Source: Glandiceps talaboti (lineage: Eukaryota > Hemichordata > Enteropneusta > Spengelidae). From it: a stretch of DNA of 64,000 nucleotides. Below are positions 34,462 to 46,930 of this stretch, piece after piece; position 1 is the first letter of the stretch; each line of letters starts with the position of its first letter. The DNA lies in contig NC_135568.1 of the NCBI RefSeq assembly GCF_964340395.1, positions 16,357,776 through 16,421,775 of the forward strand, written 5' to 3'. Under the pieces are notes generated by a model. The model was not told the DNA's origin. It searched no databases and saw only the letters and a list, made by a program, of their open reading frames with translations. The translations under genes and the position numbers were made by a program.

Positions 34462-37400
34462 GGGTTATTTGAAAGACAAACAAAAACAAACAAAATACCG
34501 ACGTACAAACTGAGATTGAACGATAAGCTTGGTATTTATCGTCGATAACAGGAGAATTTATGATTCAAAACATAAATAGAATAAAGAGTTGGGAAAGAGA
34601 GATCAATCTACCAAAACGTAAAAACACGAGAAAGTACTCGTGAAAACTGATCTTATTTATGTTAGTTAGTTTGTCGTATGACAAATTCACAGTGTCTGTA
34701 TCACCACTAGTCATAATTATTGTACGAGTGTCAGTCTATTCTGTTGTATTTCTCCATGGTTACCATGAAATGGCCTTATTCAAGGTCTGAATACACACAC
34801 CGCTATATGACGTAGTGTGTTGTATTATTGACTTCATGAAAGGGGTAGACTATGCTATAAGTACCGCTGTCCAAGATACTTGTCTAGCCGGTATACGTGT
34901 TAACGCCTCACCGAGACAAAGACAAAACTACATGTCCTTTAAGAGAGAGTAACACCGAGAGTAACACCGAGGCATGCGGCAAGTCTGGGCTAGAACATTG
35001 TCAGACACGGCATCCGTACCACTTGAAAGTTAGCGGGTGCACTATTTACAAACATGCATTTTTACACGTATTTGTATGTACTAAAATGACTATATAAAAT
35101 GATGCAGTCACCAAATACATTATATCCCGATTGAGAAAACAAGTAAATATAATTTATACAAGTTATAAACATCCAAGAAAATAAATAAATAAATGAGGAT
35201 TTTAATACTAAGTTTGGGTCCAACAACGTTGTTTATCATATGTATCTTTCTTAATATCCATGGTAATACGTATTACAACGATGGATATGATTGGGGTGAC
35301 GGAAAAAGACATTGAAATCGGCCTATTTACAACCCGCGTACTTATATTTCGCCAAATTCTAATCACCTAAAAATCACACTCTTTTCAAACCTGGGACTTT
35401 CACTAGGAACAAAGTTTCGTGACGGGTTTAGTTGACTTTCTCTGTTTACCGTATTATAAATTGTTATCAGTATGTTCATGTTTATCTGCTACTTAGGGTA
35501 GTTGAAAATGATAGTAAACATGCTATAGTATAGAGTCGAGCCATCAAGCCAAGGACCACGCGCCACCACGCCTGGGTGCGGACGTTTCGCGGTTGAGTCT
35601 ACTGTCGAAAATATTGACATACCTGTCATTTCAAATTTCACGAGGTCATGCAGAGGTCACACAAAGGTATTCAAGGACGCGCCAGCTTATCACGTAACTG
35701 CCCCTATTCCCTAATTACATATACGCCTACAGTCTGATTTTTTTCACCTAGTACAACGTGTGACGTCATCACATAACAAACGAAAACACACCCTATATTT
35801 ACCGAAATGTGTTTTATTAAACAAATTGTGTTGTGATAAATCACTCGTTAGCATACATTGTGTAAATTACTACGTTTGAATCGTTAACGCACCACGATAA
35901 ATACACATTTTATAGTTACAAACGGTCAACAAAGAGACCGTCGGTGATCCGTGAAAATTGAAGTCATTGGTGATACACATATGTGCTTATTACTATTATT
36001 ATAGCTGGTCCATCATGCAGAGACTATAAATCTCAGATCGATGGTTTGCCACACCAGCAACGAATGCAAATACAATGTAAAAACCTGGCGTGTACGTGAA
36101 GTTCTAAATGTGACCCCTCACCTTCACACGACGTTATGATAAGCTTCGCGACCTGGCGGGGTTTCTGACCATCCCTCTTCTCAGAGAGTTTTCCGAGTCG
36201 TAGCCTACCTGTCAACAGACTTGATGACTCGACTAACGCTATGACACAATTTCCGCTATTCCCTAACTGATATTTGGATTTTTTGATTTTCGAGATTGGT
36301 GTCAGTCTAACATTCGTTGCAAAAAAATTATCGCCTCAAGTTGTCTGGTGAGATCGAAGAACAAATCAACTGTAAACGAGTTTCTTTTTAACAATTGGGA
36401 CGAGAAGGAAGCTGAGAGAAGGTGACGTAATAATTAACTAAAAATAGCGTCAATGGTGCTGTAACACAACTGTACAGTTTTTGAAAATTATTATCCATAT
36501 GCTGATTCATGCTGATTCACTGACGAAGGACTTTTTGAGATATAGAGTTTTTGACGAAAATTCACATTTTTACACATAATTTGCTTATTGCTGATGGGAG
36601 CATTACATGCTTAATACTTCTTCATCTATACACCCCAAGACTATGATAAATCCCCACCCTGGTGGTTTTTGCATTTAAGTCGTTCACCCCCCCCCCCCCA
36701 CACATACATACATATATGTATACACACTGACAGACATCGCACCATGACATAACCACAACTGAACATTAGTGTCCAGTTGTGCTAAAAACAATGTATTGTT
36801 AAATGCACTAAAAAATTAAAAGTAGTACTATTCCAGCAGACGGCATAATTATACGGCTCAACAATTGCAAAAATAATTATGGTGTTCCGTAATTATCCCG
36901 TGTATAAGATGGACTACTAGTGTGACAAGTAACTGAGAGCTGAGTAACATGTTCAAACTACACGGTACAGGCTAACAATACATCATAGTGATATATTGAT
37001 TACATGCAGTGTACTTCCCGGAACTACAATAATAAGTTCCGGCTCAAATAAAAATAAATTAGAAAACCGGTCACTTCTATTTCCTGACGTCACGTTTCCA
37101 ACTAACATAAGACCACGTGATTAAATCGGACATTGTATAACTCCTCAGAATGACTCACGAATTAGTACTAGGATTTTACGGGTATATGATCCACCATGCC
37201 ATGACACACCCGGTATTGCCCAAAGTATCAGACGCTAGACATGTTCTCGTAAAATCGTTAGGCAGTATTTACATGTAAATTGCCATTGTCTTCTTCCTAT
37301 GTAACATACTAGTAGTCTGGATGCCAACTGTGGTGAGTGGAAGTTTAATGGTCACGATATTGTATAGGAACTAGACTATTGTAACCATGGTTACAGCTTG

Positions 37401-38147
37401 TATTCATTACCAACATACATGGTAATATTTCATTTATTATCTGTTGCCTATGGCCACAAAATAAAACTGTCCAATAAATCAAACTGACAATAATCTTATT
37501 ATATTCTCACAAAATAAAGTTCCCACTTTTTTATTGACTTTCGCTTTCGTGTCCGTTAATAGCGAGTAAATTTCTTAAAACACGATTGCGTGCAGCACCT
37601 TCTTCAAGTACATGCGTATGAGTCAACTGTCCATGCTGTGTTTCTACGTATACTACGCGAAGACTTTCACATCGATCATCATGTCAGTATGGTCTGCACA
37701 TAATTGCTAGCTAGTAAACTGAACAAGAAAAATGTATACACTACCACCCCGTTAGCTGACAGTAAACATGCTGTGAAATGGTGGCCTGGGGCATCTGGGT
37801 CTCTATTAGACCGTGAGTCATGCCACACACACACGGACCACTACATATTATGTACTTGGTCACCACGTACACCACACCACACAATACAGGTTTACTGTGA
37901 GAGTCTATGATATGACAAATAACTTTAAAGGGACAAGAAAGTTAGCATCGATGTTATAATTCTATTCATAAGGTTGATTGTGAGTCACAGAGGTCGCAAA
38001 GATCACGTTCCATTGTGATTTTCAATACAGACATGTCGTAGTAGATGTCTTCTGACCCCTATACTAGGCATTAGAATGACTATGATATATGGTTTATTTT
38101 GTATAAATTCAATGTACATGTAATGTTATTTCCATATGTATGCCATC

Positions 38148-38285
38148 GTATATGTATGTATGTATGCGTGTATGTATGTATGTATGTATGTATGTATGTA
38201 TGTATGTATGTATGTATGTATGTATGTATGTATGTATGTATGTGTGTGTGTGTGTATGTATGTATGTACGTACGTACGTACGTAT

Positions 38286-38336
<51 letters not shown>
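38148..38336. repeat. Compound (TATG)n-(TACG)n-(GT)n microsatellite
   Basis: TATG array, then ACGT-rich units, then a long GT run. Confidence 0.97.
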
Positions 38337-40468
38337 TCAAGACTGTATCCATTATGACAAAAAACCTGTGATTTGTTTTGCGTGGTTTTTTTTTTACGAA
38401 AACCAGGCGAATATGATAAATTGACATGTGGTGTTTGGCGACTCGCCATCTGTCTGCTGGCTGTCCAGTTTAACTGTATATGAGAGAATTTCAGGTTGCT
38501 ATTGGTAGTGCGTGCTTTTTACATGTACATTTTTTGTAATTACATTTTAAGCGTCAAAACTTGAAACTCTTCTTAAACTCTCATCCGAGTCCAATTTCCA
38601 ATGTGATTACAATTTATGTGAAAAACATGTGTCTGGCAGAGCTGTAGAAAAAAGTTGGTCCAGCAGAACACATGAAATATTTCACGCAATGTTAATTATG
38701 GCCGCATACTGGCCATAGCTCCGCATAGGTACAAGTCAAGCTACAACAATGGGGTAGAAAGAACCATGCATAGCTCTTTACAATACCGTTATATGATAGT
38801 TTGCAATATTCATTCTCGTAGTGGTTCGATTGTCACGGTCTGGCCCAAATGATCGTGAGAAAAAAATACCCAACTCAATGCTTTGTAGGTCAAGTGTGGA
38901 ATTCAATACCCTATCACCAGAATCGATTGTTAAAAAAAACGTGTGACACGCACCCACAGCTTGGGTATGGTCTCGTGTATACGTTATTACGGTAACATGA
39001 GTAATTAATGTTTGTAAAAACCCGAGTTCACTACGCTTCAAGGGTATGTTCGATATGCTCAAAGATCTAATGTATGTAATTGGGTTGTCCGGCCCTTGAT
39101 TTACTCTAACGAAATTGTGTGTTAGGGAAAACTGTACATTTGATTTTAGAAAACCTCTGGATGAAGAGGAAGTAGATTTTCAATGTCAAAACTTTCTGTG
39201 TTCCATTACAACATTCTCGCACAACAGAGCTGTTATAATTTTTCTGTGACACCCTAACCTCTTGGACGGTGCCGGTAAAAGAGGCTGTGGTTTACGATGT
39301 GTTACAAAAGTGTTACAAATCTAAAGTGGAGATAACTGCCGACATCGTATGTGTAGTCTGGTTCCAATACGAATTGGAACATCACGACCACCTCCACATG
39401 AGAAATTCGTGGTAACTCGTATTGTTGTATAGGAACTAGACTACCGAGATTGTCATTTTTTTTGTAATCGCAATGGGAAGTGTGTTGGTGTATGTAGGGA
39501 TTGCCATGGTTACCGTTGCTGAATAAAGCCGCTATGATAACAATCAAACATACGTGGATATATGTCCCCATGGCTATTTAGCCGATTAGAGTGAGCAAAT
39601 CCGCATCATGACTATGTTTATCTTCGGACGACAGCGATCAACTCTCAACTTCCGATTCACAGCTCACTATTTTGTAGAAATAAAACCTGTTACTTCGAGT
39701 ATCACGATTATGTGTAGGGTAAACCACGGAAGTACATTCATAGTAAAACTAAGAAGGGAAATTTAAAAGACGTAAAAAAAACGTGGCTTATTGGGCTTTG
39801 CTCCTCCTCCCACCTGGTAGCCCATCTACGCCTCTAGCTCGAGAAGGGTGTCGAACATGAAGTGGTCTGTATAGTCTGTGTGGGGACGTTGTATAAATCC
39901 ACCTGCGATGGTCTAGAGCAGCTCTGGTCTAGAGAGTGACCCGAGGGTATGACCGCCCGTATGTACGAATTAACTATTAAAACGAAATAAATGTCATAAC
40001 ATCGTATAGTAATGTGTATAACATGGTTTCCATTTCTATCGTTATTTCCATCGTTGATATTTGATAGTCTGCATCAAATATCATGACCACAGTGCACTGT
40101 TATTAGGGATACGTTTACTAATAAACTCATTATCGAGACACCACCCAGAGACAGAAATACAACACGCGACAACACTACAAGGTTATCCCACGACATTGTT
40201 CTACTTGGGGACGGAGTACGGCACTCGATCCTGGTGAAGGAAAAAGACGTTGTCAGACCGACTTACTCCGCCTGCAAGCAGGACTACTCATGACATAGCC
40301 TTGTTGTACAGACAAACCTAGTTCAAACAAATAAAACAATACAAATCTGTATATTCCCTCATTTGTCAAAAAATATCTAGTACACACTTGACATCTTCCG
40401 GATTAAATTTCGTATAAGTATGTCGACGTCCTCACTCTCCGTACTACGACTAAAGTAATCTAACTTAC

Positions 40469-40805
40469 GTTTATCACAGCATGTATCCCACCATTCATCA
40501 TCACAACTACATGATGTCGACAATGGTGAACCGTGACCGTGACATCCAGGAACGTTACACCGCTGAGTTTCACTTAGCCCATAGGGACAAGATCCCCCAC
40601 AACTTGCTCCAGAAGTAACATATCGTGTTCTTGTCTGTGTTCCATCATTCCCGCACGGGGCTGAACACGCCGACCAACTCGACCAACCACTCACAACACA
40701 ATTCCGAGGACTACATGCACGTCTTCGCCGACGTCTACGCCATGCATCAGAATCCGATAGTAAACACAGTACAAAAGTTAACACCAGCAGCTTTTTAACC
40801 ATCAT
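40469..40805 (-). CDS. TSP1 gene 1: small secreted thrombospondin type-1 protein (coding exon)
   Basis: The start M-M-V-K-K-L-L is conserved with gene 3; an upstream ATG at 40832 is not. Residues 1-21 are a signal peptide ending S-D-A, followed by W and seven Arg. About residues 32-86 form one TSP1 domain: W-S-S-W-S-A-C-S-A-P-C-G, then R-T-R-Y, then C-G-G-S-C, ending C-N-V-P-G-C. A tail H-G-H-G-S-P, C-S-C, W-W-D-T-C-C-D-K follows. The W-x-x-W pair is the usual C-mannosylation site of TSP1. The exon ends at AAAC/GTAAGT. Without splicing the frame would run on to 40377, but that tail is not conserved between copies, so a 3' exon is likely. Function unknown; secreted ligand or matrix-binding peptide by family. 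Confidence 0.82.
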
Positions 40806-41035
40806 ACTTCCACAAGCAGTCGAATATACCATGTATACATCTCGATAATTCTCCCGGATAATACTCCAAATGGGTAACGGTGAACACTACGGATTGACAT
40901 AAACGAAAGATAGCAAACGCTGGCTCTCAGAGTATTTAACTGAGTTCTGGGTATGATCACAGACAAGTCTGTGGTATTATGATAGATTCGCACATATAAA
41001 TCTTACTCCACAAGCAAGGAAGTAGTGAACTGTAA

Positions 41036-41048
41036 TGCGCATGCGTCA
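41036..41048. promoter_or_regulatory. NRF1-like motif upstream of TSP1 gene 1
   Basis: TGCGCATGCGTCA, close to the NRF1 consensus, about 230 bp before the start codon. Conserved upstream of gene 2 (44740); degraded (GAGCATGCGTCA) upstream of gene 3. Confidence 0.35.
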
Positions 41049-42365
41049 GAAGTTTCGTGTCAGGAAGATAGTTCAATAAGGAAGTAGACATGTAAAATTA
41101 AAACTAATACACAAATCAGAACATGTATTGATATTTCATATACCCTTTCGCATATACTATATACATGGCAATGTCGCACACAAGCTCAATTAATTCGTTT
41201 AGAACAACCACCTTCCCTCCCCCTAAACGAACGTTCAAAAGTGAGCCAACGACACATTTACATATGATGTAAATCGTGATCAAAATTGTAGCAGTCACAA
41301 CACTACCATCGATATAATGTAAAGATGACGAGGAAGGAGATTTCCAATTTCAAAACTTTGTGTTACATTACAACATTCTCGCAAAACAGAGATGTTATTT
41401 CTTCTGTGACACCCTAACCTCTTGGACATTGCCGTAAAAGAGGCTGTGGTTTACGATGTGTTACAAATGTGTTACAAATCTAATGCCATATAAAGTGGAG
41501 ATAACTGCCGACATTGTACCTGTAGTTTAGTTCCAAAACGAATTAGAATATCACGACCACCTCCACATGAGATAATCGTGCTAACTCGCATCGTACAGGA
41601 ACTAGACCACCGGGATTGTCATTTTGTAATCGCGATGAGAAGTGTGTTGGTGTATATATGTCAGGATTGCCATGGTTACCGTTGCTGAATAAAGCTGCTA
41701 TAGTAATCAAACGTACGTGGATATATATCTCCATGGCTAATAGTCGACAGCCATCAACTCTCAACTTCCGATTCACAGCTCACGATTCGTAGAAATAAAA
41801 CACGTTATCTCGAGTATCACGATATTGATGTGTAGAGTAAAACCACGGAAGTACTTCCATGGTAAAACTAAGAAGGGAAATTTAAAACATATAAAGAACA
41901 TTAGCTTATTGGCATTTTCTCCTCCTCCACCTGGTAGCCCATCTACGCCTCTAGCTCGAGAGGGGTGTCGAACATAAAGTGTGTGTGGGGACATTGTATA
42001 AATCCACCTGCGGAGGTCTAGAGAGTGGTCTGAGGGTATGAACGGCTGTTTGTACGAATGAAATGTTAAATAAAACGCAAGAAATGTCATAACATCGTAT
42101 AGTAATAATGTGTATTTTATGGTTTCAATTTCTATCGATATTTCTTTCGTTGATATTTAATAGTCTGTATCAAATATCATGACCACAGTTCACCCGAGTG
42201 TTATTAGGGATATACGTTTACTAATACACTCAGTATCGAGGAACAATCGAGAAACAACGATACAACACGCGACAACACTACAAGGTTATCCCACGACATT
42301 GTTCTGCTTGGGGACATAGTACGGCACTAAATCCTGGTGAAGGAAAAAGACGTTGTCAGACCGAC

Positions 42366-43905
42366 TTAGGGGTAGACCATTCGATATCCTGGGGAGGGCT
42401 TGGAAGATTGGTGGAGAGTCATTATTTTTTTCCTACCTGCTTGCCTGAGAATTATTTTTTTTTCTCCTTCGCCTATGCTGGCAACTTTTTTTTCTTTGCT
42501 TCTTTGAGATATCCGGATTTTTTTTACGTCTATGTTGAACACCTACATTTGTTGCCACAATTTTCTGTTTGGTTTTCGCACACGGTAATAGAGAGAGTAA
42601 AAAGATGCTGTTCTATCACACAGATTATATCTAGAAAACTACATATTTCATACATGTTTGATTTTCAATTAAATAAACATCGTTGACAGTTGTTATGCCA
42701 TGGTATGGTGACACACTGAAAATACAAATCGGAAACTTGATTGGCGAGCTCAAACATTCAGATAGACCGGTCAGTTTCTCCAGCTTGGGGATGGGGGGGG
42801 GGGGGGTGTCAGTGTTTTTTTCCATTGGGCCGACAAAAAGTCACTGAGCCCCCTGAATAAAGTTTCATAGCATCTGACAGTAAGCTGTAGAGGGAAGAGC
42901 TTTGAGACTGGGATATGTCCACCTCTTGTGTGAGTGTGTGCCACGGTGTGTGTGTGTGGGGGGGGGGGGTCCTAGGGGGTCTCCCCTAGAAGCTTTTCAA
43001 GTTTTTTCCCACCAATTTTGGTGAATCTTATTGTTGGTTTAACGAATGAGTGGCCTCTGGGGTGATGATGATATATATTGCCAAGCATCGAAAAGCTAAA
43101 GTAAATATAACTTTTTAAATATTAAGTTTTCCATGTTATAAAAGTGGACCTGTAACATTGGTATAGGGGCATTGATATTACATGTATAGTAAAGTTACTG
43201 ATGTGTTAGAGCACTTTAGGAGGTCATATCTAGTGTACAATAGAAACTTGAATTTGAGTTGTGGTGTCGATACATGTAGTGTCTGAAATAGGAAGTATAT
43301 TCATCCCTTTTGACAAATTCATACTGAAGAGACTAGAACAATTTAGATTAAGTTCTTTTATAAACTATCCAATAGTATGAAGTTTACCATTACAAAACTT
43401 TCAAGTTCACTTTTGCCCCAAAGTGTAAGACAAGTGAAGCACTGATTGTGAAACAGCCAAACACTTACATGGCATGTTATGTAACTAGTGTGGTAGCTAT
43501 GTAATACATGTATTATACGTATAATTTTTATGTATAGTTATGTTTGAACCCTTACATGAAGTAATATTTAAACCATTTAAGAAAGAAACAGAGACAAGAA
43601 CAAATATATATATGTACCACAGGCTAACGAAACCGACTGGTCCCTGACATGTGTTTGAAACTGTTTGTCATGATTTGACAAGTGTCCTGGTTGTAGATGT
43701 ACGAGCAAGTTGAACAGTATACTCGAACCTGTGCATCATTTCCCTGCCAAGACATTTTTTTTGTAGCAGCAGTGGTCCATCTTTTTTTTCCATCACCCAC
43801 TCATATCCGGAATTTTTTTTCAAGCAAATCCATTTGCCATCTTTCCCCCCCCCCCCCGAAATCTTCCAAGCCCCCCCCCCAGGATATCAAATGGTCCACC
43901 CCTTA
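42366..43905. mobile_element. Harbinger-like nonautonomous DNA transposon (1,534 bp) with TTA duplication
   Basis: Element 42369-43902 interrupts a block that is continuous in units A and C. Inverted ends start GGGGTAGACCATTCGATATC (left) and GGGGTGGACCATTTGATATC (right, reversed) and match over about 42 bp with few differences. TTA flanks both sides and occurs once at the empty sites, the TWA preference of PIF/Harbinger. Internal sequence has T-runs and no transposase frame I recognise. Confidence 0.82.
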
Positions 43906-44169
43906 CTCCGCCTGCAAGCAGGACTACTCATGACATTGCCTTGTTGTACAGACAGACCGTTCTGATTCAACAGATACCGTAATTTAAGATTCATATTTAC
44001 TTGTCAGTTTGTATGCAAGCTAACCCAGGTCAAACAAATAATACAATACAAATATGTATATTCTCTCATTTGTCAAATACTCTAGTACACACTTGACATC
44101 TTCTAGATTAAATTTCGTGTATGTCGACGTCCTTACTCTCCATGCTATGACTAAAGTAACCTAACTTAC

Positions 44170-44500
44170 GCTTATCACAGCATGTATCCCACCATTCATC
44201 AACACAACTACACGATGTCGACAATGGTGAGCCGTGACCGTGACATCCTGGAACGTTACACGACTGGCTTTCACTTAGCCCATAGGGACAAGATCCCCCA
44301 CAACTTGCTCCAGAAGTAACATATCGTGTTCTTGTCTGTGTTCCAGCATTCCCACACGGGGCTGTACACGCCGACCAACCCGACCAGCCACTCACAGCAC
44401 AATTCCGAGGACTACACGAACGTCTTCGCCGACGCAATGTATGAGAATCCGATAGTAAACACAGTACAAAAGTTAACACCAACAATGTTTTATACGTCAT
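44170..44500 (-). CDS. TSP1 gene 2: small secreted thrombospondin type-1 protein (coding exon)
   Basis: Starts M-T-Y-K-T-L-L, then the same hydrophobic core L-V-L-T-F-V-L-C-L-L as genes 1 and 3, with S-D-S-H-T before five Arg. TSP1 domain with W-S-G-W-S-A-C-T-A-P-C-G and all Cys kept; tail C-S-C-V-D-E-W-W-D-T-C-C. Only five Arg against seven in its neighbours. Ends at the same phase-1 GTAAGT donor. The unspliced reading frame stops at 44108 with a tail of different length and sequence from gene 1. Confidence 0.82.
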
Positions 44501-44739
44501 ACTTCATCCAAAAAGGAGTCGAATATACATCTAGATAATTCTCCCGGATAATACTCCAAATGGGTAACGGTGAACACTACGGATTGTCATAAACGAAAGA
44601 CAGCAAACGCTGGCTCTCAGAGTATTTGACTGAGTTCTGGGTACGGTCACAGACAAGTACTTGTCTGTGGTATTATATGATACATGTAGATTCGCACGTA
44701 TAAATCTTACTCCACAAGTAAGGAAGTAGTTAACTGTAA

Positions 44740-44752
44740 TGCGCATGCGTCA
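44740..44752. promoter_or_regulatory. NRF1-like motif upstream of TSP1 gene 2
   Basis: TGCGCATGCGTCA, about 240 bp before the start codon, matching the site upstream of gene 1. Confidence 0.35.
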
Positions 44753-45760
44753 GAAGTTGCTTGTCAGGGTAGATAGTTGTATGGTTCAATACGCGGAAGT
44801 ACACATGTAAAATTAAAACTAATACACAAATCAGAACATGTATTGATATTTCATATTCCCTTTTTGCATATACTATATACATGGCATGTACCCGTTTATA
44901 CGTTATATTTATATCACATTGTGTTAAGTAACTAATATATCCACTCCCTGTACTCGTACCACGTAAGAATAAACGTAACACGAAACAGCGCCAAATTTGT
45001 ATTTTATCCACACACTTTGAATTAAGAATACTAAGTTTTGTTTGTCTGTTCTGAACAAAAATGATAGATATTTGGTACGACAAAGGTCTTGAGTGTCATG
45101 CCTCAAGCACTGAATAATTTTCAGATGTTTACGACAAGAACTTCAAGGTCAATTTAACAACGTTAACGTGTACTAAGGGAAGGTCGCACAATGTCGCACG
45201 AGCTCCATTAATTCGTTTAGAACAACCCCCCCCCCCCCTTAAACGAACGTACACAAGTGCGCATGCGCCAACATACATTTACATAAGTTTTACATATGAT
45301 GTAAATCGTGATGAAAATTGTAACCGTCACAAAACTACCATCGATATAATGTAAAGATGAAGAGGAAGGAGATTTTCAAAACTTTCTGTCTTACAACATT
45401 CTCGCAAAACCGTCAGACATCTTACATGTATTTCTTCTATGGCACCCTAACCCCTTGGTGCCGTAAAAGAGGCTGTGGTTTACGATGTGTTACAAAAGTG
45501 TTACAAATCTAAAGTGGAGATAACTGCTGACATCGTACGTGTAGTCTAGTTCCAATACGAATTAGAATATCACGACCACCTCCACATGAGATAATCGTGG
45601 TAACTCGTATCGTATAGGAACTAAACTACCGGGATTGTCATTTTGTAATCGCGATGGGAAGTGTGTTAGTGTATATAGGGATTGCCATGGTTACCGTTGC
45701 TGAATAAAGCCGATATAGTAATCAAAAGTACGTGTATATATATCCACATGGCTACTAGCC

Positions 45761-46095
45761 GATTAGAGCACAGGGGACCCAGGAACCGTGTGACAAACAA
45801 AACAAAACAAAACAAACAAACAAACAAACAAACAAACAAACAAACAAACAAACAAACAAACAAACAAACAAATAAATAAACCATCAAATAAATGACAAAT
45901 GAACAAGCAAACGAACAACAAGTATAGGGACAAATAAAATAATTAAATAAACCAGCAAATAAACAGATACTCATGGGGGTATACTCGATATGTTTTTTTT
46001 CTATACCCCTCACTATAATTTTTTTATTTATTTGTTTGTTTGTTTGTTTGTTTGGTTGGTTTGTCACACGGTTCCTGGGTCCCCTGTGATTAGAG
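45761..46095. mobile_element. hAT-like MITE (319 bp) with GATTAGAG duplication
   Basis: Element 45769-46087. Ends CACAGGGGACCCAGGAACCG and its inverted copy match over about 30 bp. GATTAGAG flanks both sides and is single at the empty site in unit A (about 39589). Interior is mostly (CAAA)n/(TTTG)n. A 7-8-bp duplication and CAGGGG-type end fit the hAT superfamily. Confidence 0.8.
45796..45880. repeat. (CAAA)n inside the hAT-like MITE
   Basis: CAAA array forming the left interior of the 319-bp element; a shorter TTTG run mirrors it at 46030-46055. Confidence 0.93.
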
Positions 46096-46339
46096 TGAGA
46101 AAATCCGAGTCATGAATATGTTTATCATCGGACGACAGAGATCAACTCTCAACTTCCGATTCACAGCCCACGATTCGTAGAAATAAAACCCGCTATCTCT
46201 AGTATCACGATATTGATATGTAGAGTAAAACCACGGAAGTACTTTCATGGTAAAAATAAGAAGGGAAATTGAAAACACGTAAAGAACATTCGCTTATTGG
46301 CCTTTCATCCTCCTCCTGGTAGCCCATCTAAGCCCTCTG

Positions 46340-46930
46340 GCTCGAGAGTAGTCCTGCTTGCATGCGGAGTAATCCGGGACTCGATTCTGACAATTGTCCC
46401 TCCTACCTCCGTCATGCAAAGAGCCAGCCGTGAAATACGGACTTACAAAACTAAGGAATAAAATCGCTCAGTGGTCAAATATTAGCAATAAATCTATGAT
46501 TTAGTCGGTTTACCTCATTTTGACTGCAAAAGTCCTATAGCGGATGACCAAAACTATCAAAATCGGAACTTTTTCAAGTTCTACCGTAGATTTAATCACA
46601 ATTATTCATCTCACTCAAGGATATCAAATATCGCGGTGTTAACGAGGGTTATTTGAATGTTGCAATTCGAACTTGAAAAGGTCCGATTTCGACGCTTTTT
46701 TGTGATCTGAGCAGGGAATACTACCGTCAGGGGAATGGAAATGGCGTAGATATTCGATCGATTGCTAATATTTGATCATTGGGTAGGCAATTCTCTTGCA
46801 ATTGGCACACATACATTTTGCTTGTGGAGTCGTAATAGGCCGACTCTATTGCTCTTTGCATGACAGTGTTTAGAGTCAAGTCAGTAATATAGACTCGTGC
46901 ACCGTCATGTAAGCAGGACTAGCTCGAGAG
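46340..46930. mobile_element. 573-bp TIR element with 9-bp GCTCGAGAG duplication
   Basis: Element 46349-46921 begins TAGTCCTGCTTGCATG and ends CATGTAAGCAGGACTA. GCTCGAGAG flanks both sides; units A and B have one GCTCGAGA site there. A 9-bp duplication would fit a Mutator- or Merlin-like element. No transposase seen. Confidence 0.78.

Larger units (their letters stand above)
33472..39139. other. Intergenic region with simple repeats
   Basis: No gene I can support. It holds (TTTG)n, (TCTG)n, (TATG)n and (GT)n arrays, a poly-C at about 36690, and a perfect X-box-like palindrome GTAACCATGGTTAC at 37381. ORFs over the repeats are translation artefacts. Confidence 0.55.
39140..41330. repeat. Cluster 1 duplicated unit A
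   Basis: Shares ordered blocks with units B and C: GTTACATTACAACATTCTCG-type start, the GTAGCCCATCTACGCCTCTA block, the ACAACACTACAAGGTTATCC block, the TSP1 gene and its upstream flank. It lacks about 300 bp upstream of the gene that B and C keep. Confidence 0.8.
41331..45345. repeat. Cluster 1 duplicated unit B
   Basis: Same block order as unit A, interrupted at 42369-43902 by a Harbinger-like element. Contains TSP1 gene 2. Confidence 0.8.

Noticed and set aside
34172-34548. Long reading frames on both strands over tetranucleotide repeats
   Set aside because: They are pure repeat translations (Y-I-H-T, C-L-S-V), with no coding signal.
36033-36215. 60-codon minus-strand frame with K/R-rich sequence
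   Set aside because: No domain, no matching exon phases, and no duplicate to support selection; left unannotated.
38080-38449. Several overlapping frames with C-V-Y-V/H-T-H-T repeats
   Set aside because: Translations of the TATG/GT microsatellite.
42408-42686. Possible transposase frame inside the Harbinger-like element
   Set aside because: The Phe-rich sequence comes from T-runs of the terminal region; no catalytic motif seen.
45666-46067. 133-codon frame rich in C-L-F-V
   Set aside because: It is the TTTG repeat inside the hAT-like MITE.
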